A stretch of DNA of 64,000 nt from Thalassospiraceae bacterium LMO-JJ14 (GTDB lineage Bacteria > Pseudomonadota > Alphaproteobacteria > Rhodospirillales > Casp-alpha2): NCBI GenBank assembly GCA_021555105.2, contig CP134604.1, positions 1,426,001 through 1,490,000 of the forward strand, read 5' to 3'. Positions 59,027-64,000 of this stretch are shown one piece after another. How positions within the stretch are numbered: the first letter of the stretch is position 1; each line of letters opens with the position of its first letter. The position numbers were made by a program, and so were the translations under genes. Under the pieces are notes generated by a model that ran no database searches, was not told the origin of the DNA, and saw only the letters and a list, made by a program, of their open reading frames with translations.

Positions 59027-59339
59027 TATGTATCTCCCTGTACTCTTTCTTGAAAGACTGTAGCTATTCACGCATGACTCTAGCTTTTTGAGGCTACAGT
59101 CATTTTCGAAACAATAGGATGCTGTCAATTTCAGCGAGATCAAGGAAAATCCTCTGTTTCAGGCACAACTTTCTTTACCAAAATGCATAGATGAAGGACG
59201 GGCTTTGAAGCAAAAACGGCCAAAAAACTCGTCTGAAGTGTTATTCGATATGGTTAGACTGACATATTCGTGCATAGGAATGTAGGCTTGAGTATAAAGC
59301 GGGCGTCGTCGTTCTGTATTATTCGAAAGCAGTTTCAGA
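59027..59339. other. Divergent promoter region between TRAP operon and PAS protein
   Basis: About 310 AT-rich bases with no supported gene. It must contain the promoter of the leftward TRAP operon and that of the rightward PAS-domain gene. I see no palindrome comparable to the other operators in the window. Confidence 0.45.
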
Positions 59340-59876
59340 ATGAAGATCAAGAGATCAGGGCCGTGGACGTATCGTGCCTATCCTGCCGACAAGCCTGGTT
59401 GCGATTTTGGCCCTCTTGCCTCATTCGTTGAGGTGTGGCGTGAAAAAAGCCCCGCACCGGGGGTGTTCCCCGCGTGGTCCGATTTCGACCTGATGGATTT
59501 CCAGGACTGGTGGGGAAAAATCTCGTTGGCCGAGTTGCACCACGAGCCGTTTAATCTGCGCTGGGTGCTTTGGGGGACCATCATCACCAATTGGTGGGGG
59601 GCCGATTACACCAATAAGTTCATCACCGATATTCCGGCGGTTCACGATGTCTGGGAAAATTATGAACGCGGCTATCTCGAACGCCTGGTACGTGAGCGGT
59701 TGATCGGGTTCGTGATGGGCTCCCTGTCGCCGCAAGGGCGTAAATTCTATTATGTTTGCGGGGTCGATCTGCCGCTTGAAAAGAACGGCACCATAACGCA
59801 CGTGTTGAGCGCGTATATGCTGTGCGAACCATCGGAAATGTTCCTGCCGGAAGGCAAGCCGGTTTTCAAGATATGA
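59340..59876 (+). CDS. PAS-domain-containing protein of unknown function
   Basis: A 178-residue soluble protein. From about residue 25 it resembles the alphaproteobacterial PAS_5-type domain: LASFVEVWREKSPAPGVFPAW, FDLMDFQDWWGKISLAEL and a long middle strand LRWVLWGTIITNWWGADYTNKFI. No output domain is attached. It is unusually rich in tryptophan (about ten). Stand-alone PAS_5 proteins often lie in pairs or near signalling genes and bind small ligands, but the function is unknown. It has its own promoter opposite the TRAP operon and may report the same substrate (inference). No strong ribosome binding site before ATG 59340. Confidence 0.75.
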   Translation: MKIKRSGPWTYRAYPADKPGCDFGPLASFVEVWREKSPAPGVFPAWSDFDLMDFQDWWGKISLAELHHEPFNLRWVLWGTIITNWWGADYTNKFITDIPAVHDVWENYERGYLERLVRERLIGFVMGSLSPQGRKFYYVCGVDLPLEKNGTITHVLSAYMLCEPSEMFLPEGKPVFKI

Positions 59877-59935
59877 AATAAGTCCACAAGCTGAAGGCCG
59901 GTAGACGCGCGGTTTTAGTTTGGGTAGCAACATAT

Positions 59936-60008
59936 TTTTTGATATCGATAATATCTTATCGATATCAAAAATAACTTACCTCATATAGCTTTAATGAAAT
60001 GCTATATG
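59936..60008. repeat. Two adjacent inverted repeats between PAS and sulfotransferase genes
   Basis: The first is a 16-base perfect inverted repeat with arms 59936-59951 and 59956-59971 (TTTTTGATATCGATAA and its complement) around TATC; its T-rich flanks in both directions make it a candidate bidirectional terminator. The second pairs CATATAGC (59982-59989) with GCTATATG (60001-60008) around an 11-base loop. The patch is markedly AT-rich against its surroundings. Confidence 0.65.
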
Positions 60009-60146
60009 GATTTGCGCTAGCCGCCCTTCGGCTTCGGAAAATCCAGATACATTGTTCTACGTATTTGGTGCCTGTAAATGCCGGTTCCCGTTTTGGGGCC
60101 GCTTTTTGCAGTTTGGTTTTCTGCGCTATTTATTATAGGACAGCAG

Positions 60147-61907
60147 TTGGTCAAGCGTAAACGTTGGGCAAAAGCAAAGAACAACAATAAAAAGCGTCCC
60201 GAAGGACTGCGCCGGGACGTAGAAGGCTTATCTGTAACTAATGCGTCCAAGACGGATGTGGCGCGTGCCCTGGACCTTGCTGTTCGTTACCATCAGGCGA
60301 AAAACCTGGAGCAGGCTGGCAACCTTTACGAACAAATCCTCGACGATTACCCGAACCAGGCTGATGCTTTGCATTTGCTGGGCATGGTTAGCTACCAGCG
60401 CGGTGATTTTAAGTCGGCTCTGGCCTTGCTTGAAAAGGCCGTTGCTGCGAATCCCGATAATGATGACGCATGGCGTAATATGGGGACAGTAAAACTGGAT
60501 GCCGGGGACGCCGCCGGCGCGGTCGCGTGCTGCCGCAAATCGATTGAACTCAACGCTGCGTCTTTCGAGTCATTCAACAATTATGGGAATGCTCTTGCCG
60601 GCACAGGCGACCATGCTGCGGCCGAGGTGGCTTACAGGCAGTCTTTGTCCATTGAGCCCAGGGCCTTTGAGGTTCTAAACAATCTCGCGGTGGCTCTGTG
60701 CGATCAAGTACGGCCCGAGGAAGCCATTTCGGCGTGCCAAAAAGCAGTCGAAATCAATCCACGTTACCCTGTCGTTTACAACACTTGGGGCAATGCTCTC
60801 GATATGCTCGGCAGGCTGGACGAAGCGGTTGAGAAATACCGGCAGGCAATTTCGATCCATCCGGATTTTGCCGAGCCACGATGGCACATCGCCCGCAGCA
60901 AGAAGTTTAGCGAACGAGATGAAGATATCGAGGCGATGGAAAGGCTGGTGGACCGGCGTGAAAGCACACCGGCACAGCGTATGCATCTGTCGTTCAGCCT
61001 GGCCAAGGCGTACGAGGATATTGGCGCTTATGACGACGCCTTTTGCAGTCTCGAAACAGCCAACCGGCTCAAACGCGGAACCTTTGAATACGATATCGAG
61101 ACAAGCGAAAAAAACTTCCAGGGCATAATGTCCAGATTTACCGAGCCGCTCTTCGAGCGGTTGCATGGAAGCGGACTGAAAGATCCGACGCCGATATTCA
61201 TCGTCGGCATGCCGCGTTCCGGCACGACACTCATCGAACAAATCCTCTCGTCGCATCCCGATGTTCATGGCGCCGGTGAACTCGACAACTTAGGCAAGAT
61301 CGTCAACAAGCACTTTGGGGGGGCGGCCGGCAATATGCCGGACGGTGCAAACCACCCGATTACGGCCGAAAAGATCACCGAAGCAGCGCAGGAATATCTT
61401 GACGTACTGCGCAGCCATTCTGCCGATGCCCGCTACATTACGGACAAGATGCCGCACAATTTTGAAAACATTGGAATGATCCGGTTGATGTTCCCAAATG
61501 CGAAAGTCGTCTTTTGCCGCCGCAACCCGATCGATAACTGCCTGTCGATTTACAAAATGCACTTCTCGTCAGGCGCATTGCAGTACGCCTATGACCAGAT
61601 CGAAGTTGCCAGGTTTTACAAGCTGCACGATGAACTGATGGCACATTGGGAACGGTTGTGGCCTGGGTCCATTATGGAAAACGAGTATGAGTACGTCGTC
61701 GAAAATCAGCGTGCTGCGACGGAAAAGCTCCTCGATTTCTGCGGTCTTGAGTGGGACGACGCCTGCATTGCTTTTAACAAGAACAAACGCGCGGTCAAAA
61801 CTGCCAGCTTCGCCCAGGTCCGAGTACCGATCTTTCGGACTTCCGTCGAGCTGTGGCGGTCATATGAGGATCATCTGCGCGGAATGATTGCCGAATTGCA
61901 TAAATAG
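60147..61907 (+). CDS. TPR-repeat sulfotransferase family protein
   Basis: A 586-residue protein (609 if the ATG at 60078 is used). I prefer a TTG at 60147 because AGGA lies 6 bases before it; the upstream ATG has no ribosome binding site but would add a hydrophobic stretch. Residues up to about 290 hold six to seven TPR units (NQADALHLLGMVSYQRGDF, NPDNDDAWRNMGTVKLDAGD and similar). From about 345 comes a sulfotransferase domain: PIFIVGMPRSGTTLIEQILS is the 5'-phosphosulfate loop for PAPS, and VVFCRRNPIDNCLSIY is the 3'-phosphate motif. Proteins of this layout sulfate protein or polysaccharide acceptors; the TPR part probably recruits the acceptor. Acceptor unknown. Confidence 0.9.
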   Translation: MVKRKRWAKAKNNNKKRPEGLRRDVEGLSVTNASKTDVARALDLAVRYHQAKNLEQAGNLYEQILDDYPNQADALHLLGMVSYQRGDFKSALALLEKAVAANPDNDDAWRNMGTVKLDAGDAAGAVACCRKSIELNAASFESFNNYGNALAGTGDHAAAEVAYRQSLSIEPRAFEVLNNLAVALCDQVRPEEAISACQKAVEINPRYPVVYNTWGNALDMLGRLDEAVEKYRQAISIHPDFAEPRWHIARSKKFSERDEDIEAMERLVDRRESTPAQRMHLSFSLAKAYEDIGAYDDAFCSLETANRLKRGTFEYDIETSEKNFQGIMSRFTEPLFERLHGSGLKDPTPIFIVGMPRSGTTLIEQILSSHPDVHGAGELDNLGKIVNKHFGGAAGNMPDGANHPITAEKITEAAQEYLDVLRSHSADARYITDKMPHNFENIGMIRLMFPNAKVVFCRRNPIDNCLSIYKMHFSSGALQYAYDQIEVARFYKLHDELMAHWERLWPGSIMENEYEYVVENQRAATEKLLDFCGLEWDDACIAFNKNKRAVKTASFAQVRVPIFRTSVELWRSYEDHLRGMIAELHK

Positions 61908-61930
61908 GCGGCGGAAGCCGCGCTGGTTGT

Positions 61931-62485
61931 TCAGCCTGCGTCCTTTTGAAACGTCTTGGACCGTTTGAGGCGCGGGGCATAAGGGGCAACGCCCTCGTTC
62001 GGGCGGGCGATGGTGTATGAAATCACGCCGCCGGTGATGCGCGCCAGATCGTTGAACGAGACCGCGAACACGCAGTGCGGATGCCCGGCGGCGGCATACA
62101 CCGTCTCGAAACGCTTCAGCGATGCATCGATGACCAGCGGCAGCGGGTGCGACAGGCCGACCGGTGCGACGCCGCCGATGGTGAAGCCGGTGACGCCTTT
62201 GACCTCGGAAGCCTGCGGCCGGCGCACCGCGCCTCTGAGCTTGAACGCGGTTGGAAGATTATCCTCGATACAGCTGTGATCGCCGGCGACCAGCGCCATG
62301 ACGAAGCGGTTGCCGACGCTGAACGCCAGCGATTTGACGATGGCGCCCAATTCGCAGCCGACGGCGGCGGCGGCGTCTTCGGCGGTGCGAGCGGTATCGG
62401 ACAGTTCGACCACTGTATCCGCAAGCCCGGCATCAAGCAGGGCATCGCGGACCCGTTTAACAGCCGGACGGTCGAGATTGCTCAT
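61931..62485 (-). CDS. YbaK/prolyl-tRNA deacylase-like protein
   Basis: A 184-residue protein of the YbaK/aminoacyl-tRNA editing superfamily. RTAEDAAAAVGCELGAIVKSLAF (two halves) contains the conserved Lys of IVKSL. MALVAGDHSC and GGVAPVGLSHPLPLVIDASL (GGVxPxG motif) are typical of the ProX/YbaK family that hydrolyses misacylated tRNA. The C-terminus HPHCVFAVSFNDLARITGGVI closes the fold. Cytoplasmic. It is convergent with the sulfotransferase gene and lies 27 bases after the GST gene start region, in the same orientation, so the GST and this gene may be co-transcribed. Confidence 0.9.
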   Translation of the reverse strand: MSNLDRPAVKRVRDALLDAGLADTVVELSDTARTAEDAAAAVGCELGAIVKSLAFSVGNRFVMALVAGDHSCIEDNLPTAFKLRGAVRRPQASEVKGVTGFTIGGVAPVGLSHPLPLVIDASLKRFETVYAAAGHPHCVFAVSFNDLARITGGVISYTIARPNEGVAPYAPRLKRSKTFQKDAG

Positions 62486-62512
62486 ATCGGTATCGCCTTT
62501 CTGTCGCTTTGC

Positions 62513-63142
62513 TCAATTCACGAACGGCACCGCCATACCGCGTTCGACCGCCGGGCGAGCTGACAACTGATCGAACCAGCGTTTGACGTTGGGAAAATCG
62601 TTGAGGTCGACCTGATGACGCTCGAACCGCGAAATCCATGGATAGCAGGCAATATCGGCGATCGAATATTCATTGCCGGCGATATATTCGTTGTTCGCGA
62701 GCTGGCGGTCCATCACGCCGTAAAGGCGTAGGGTCTCGTCGTGATAACGCTTCTGACCATATGGGACGACTTCCTTCGGGTTGAACAGGAAGTGGTGGGC
62801 CTGTCCGACCATCGGGCCAAGACCGCCCATCTGCCACATCAGCCACTGCATGACCTTGGCGCGCTTGACCGGGTCGCTCGGATACAGATCGGAGCCGGTT
62901 TTCTCCGCCAGATAAACCATGATGGCGCCGGTCTCGAACAAGCTCAGCGGCTCGCCGCCGGGACCGTCCTCGTCGACGATGGCGGGAATCCGGTTGTTGG
63001 GGGCGATGGCCAGGAAGTCGGGGTTGAACTGTTCGCCCTTGCCGATATTGACCTGATGCGCCTGATATTCGAGGCCCAGTTCCTCAAGCATGATCGACAC
63101 TTTGCGTCCGTTCGGCGTTCCCCATGTATAAAGTTGTATCAT
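62513..63142 (-). CDS. Glutathione S-transferase family protein (YfcG/Ure2p-like)
   Basis: A 209-residue GST. The N-terminal thioredoxin-like domain has TWGTPNGRKVSIMLEELGLEY (in two parts, residues 6-27) and NNRIPAIVDEDG with the cis-Pro, then LFETGAIMVYLAEK with the glutathione-binding E/S pair. TPNGRKVSI is the mark of the Nu-class YfcG/YghU disulfide-bond oxidoreductases. The C-terminal helical domain has YSIADIACYPWISRF, the N-capping box. AGGAG precedes ATG 63142. It is divergent from the response-regulator gene at 63305 and upstream of the YbaK-type gene. Confidence 0.92.
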   Translation of the reverse strand: MIQLYTWGTPNGRKVSIMLEELGLEYQAHQVNIGKGEQFNPDFLAIAPNNRIPAIVDEDGPGGEPLSLFETGAIMVYLAEKTGSDLYPSDPVKRAKVMQWLMWQMGGLGPMVGQAHHFLFNPKEVVPYGQKRYHDETLRLYGVMDRQLANNEYIAGNEYSIADIACYPWISRFERHQVDLNDFPNVKRWFDQLSARPAVERGMAVPFVN

Positions 63143-63304
63143 TTTTATTTTTCTCCTGCCGCGAAAGTAACGTCAGCGAAGCATAAGTGAATAACAATGG
63201 CGTGCAAGACCCGCGCTCTTGACGCAGAGTTCTGTGCGGCAATACTTAACCGCATATTGCTAATATTTACTGCGTACGCCTTTGACATATGACTGTCTGA
63301 TTTT

Positions 63305-63835
63305 ATGACCGAGTACAATATTGAGCGGCTGAATGTTCTTGTCGTCGATGATAACCGCCACATGCGGTTTCTGGTGCGGATGATTCTGAAATCGCTCGGT
63401 GTGCGCGACATCATGGAAGCGGAAGAAGGCGAATCCGCGCTCAAGACCCTGAGTAACTTCGACGCCGACATCGTGATCTGCGACTGGAACATGCAGCCGA
63501 TGGACGGTATCGAGTTCACCAAGATGATCCGCACCAGCGATGACAGCCCGAATGCGTATGTCCCGATCATCATGCTGACCGGCCATACCGAGGTCAGCCG
63601 GGTCGTGACGGCACGCGACGCCGGGGTGAACGAGTTCCTCGCCAAGCCTGTATCGGCACGGAAAATCTATCAGCGCATCAAGGTCATTCTTGACAATCCG
63701 CGGCAGTATATTCGCACGCCGACCTACTTCGGCCCTGACCGCCGCCGCCGTCATGATCCTGAGTACACGGGTGGGGAGCGCCGCAAACCGGCGACGGGCG
63801 ACGGCAGCGAAGAAAATCCAACCGCCGCGCACTAA
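63305..63835 (+). CDS. Response regulator with basic C-terminal tail
   Basis: A 176-residue protein. REC domain residues 8-125: acidic pair in VVDDNRH, phospho-Asp in DIVICDWNMQPMDG, Thr in IIMLTGHTE and Lys in LAKPVSARKIYQR. The remaining about 50 residues are a disordered, charged tail with YFGPDRRRRHDPEYTGGERR, a motif seen after REC domains in many alphaproteobacterial regulators (established by recollection, not by search). No DNA-binding domain. No histidine kinase is adjacent. Confidence 0.92.
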   Translation: MTEYNIERLNVLVVDDNRHMRFLVRMILKSLGVRDIMEAEEGESALKTLSNFDADIVICDWNMQPMDGIEFTKMIRTSDDSPNAYVPIIMLTGHTEVSRVVTARDAGVNEFLAKPVSARKIYQRIKVILDNPRQYIRTPTYFGPDRRRRHDPEYTGGERRKPATGDGSEENPTAAH

Positions 63836-63840
63836 CAGGG

Positions 63841-64000
63841 TCAGGACACCCAGAAGCCACGGGTGTCGATGACATCCTTGCCGCTCAGATCTTCATCCCG
63901 GACAGCCGAAAACGCCCTGTGATCCGTCAACAGGACCAGACAGGCGGCCGTTTTCAATGCGGCTTCGATGCTTGAGATACTGACCGCCGGCAGGCCCGCC
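63841..64000 (-). CDS. Partial nucleotide-sugar dehydrogenase, C-terminal end
   Basis: The last 52 codons of a leftward gene whose start lies beyond the right edge. They read AALKTAACLVLLTDHRAFSAV and later DVIDTRGFWVS, then TGA (stop at 63841-63843). The pattern 'aD.l.llTDH..F ... viDTRg' is the C-terminal UDP-binding domain ending of UDP-N-acetylmannosaminuronate/UDP-glucose dehydrogenases (WecC/TviB type). Role would be in surface polysaccharide sugar synthesis. Family is suggested by this motif only. Confidence 0.65.
   Translation of the reverse strand, partial: AGLPAVSISSIEAALKTAACLVLLTDHRAFSAVRDEDLSGKDVIDTRGFWVS

Noticed and set aside
1-64000. CRISPR arrays, rRNA genes, complete insertion sequences, prophage
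   Set aside because: No regularly spaced repeats, rRNA-like sequence, complete transposase or phage structural genes were seen.

Overview
The window looks like chromosomal DNA of an alphaproteobacterium, probably Rhodospirillales-like. This rests on gene content (TRAP and ABC uptake systems, an FecR/RTX type I secretion locus, speA/speB, a TPR-sulfotransferase, a response regulator with a YFGPDRRRR-type tail) and on a fairly GC-rich coding background. The genus cannot be read from the sequence. Both ends cut genes: a peptidoglycan-binding-like protein on the left and a nucleotide-sugar dehydrogenase on the right.

Layout. 1-2.5 kb: partial gene, nitroreductase and a Bcr/CflA-type MFS exporter. 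2.68 kb: tRNA-Ser(GCT). 2.8-5.9 kb: a more AT-rich, decaying accessory segment beside the tRNA. It holds a LanM-type (DUF4135) dehydratase-like gene interrupted by two in-frame TAG codons, a GNAT acetyltransferase translationally coupled to it, and a broken PIN-domain gene. 5.9-13.0 kb: a leftward type I secretion locus (TolC-like, 902-residue FecR/RTX protein, ABC exporter with degenerate ATPase motifs, HlyD). 13.4-17.6 kb: ureohydrolase, alpha/beta hydrolase, OsmC protein and a divergent GlxA-type AraC regulator.

17.7-30.3 kb: an oligopeptide/nickel-type ABC importer with an acyl-CoA ligase, two acyl-CoA dehydrogenase-like proteins, a dienoyl-CoA reductase-like SDR and a MocR regulator. Several promoters here carry GTATCAA/TTGATAC elements, so this is probably one regulon for import and CoA-dependent catabolism of an unknown substrate. 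30.3-33.3 kb: a scarred stretch with an IS6-family remnant, an SMP-30 gene, a LysE tail abutting a 5'-truncated thiolase, and about 0.67 kb of unassignable relics.

33.4-47.2 kb: aldehyde dehydrogenase, CaiC-like CoA ligase, LysR regulator, spermidine/putrescine-type ABC importer, PuuB-like oxidase, amidohydrolase, agmatinase (speB) and arginine decarboxylase (speA). This looks like a polyamine/guanidino-compound block. The ligase and importer promoters share an AATATTTGA-NN-GAATG element.

47.2-64 kb: a ComA-like protein, histidine kinase and periplasmic molybdopterin-fold protein in one orientation; PPK2; a CheY-like regulator; peroxiredoxin with divergent AraC regulator; EamA transporter; a TRAP operon whose large permease has a long coiled-coil tail; a PAS protein; TPR-sulfotransferase; YbaK-type deacylase; GST; response regulator. 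No rRNA, CRISPR array, complete IS or prophage was seen.
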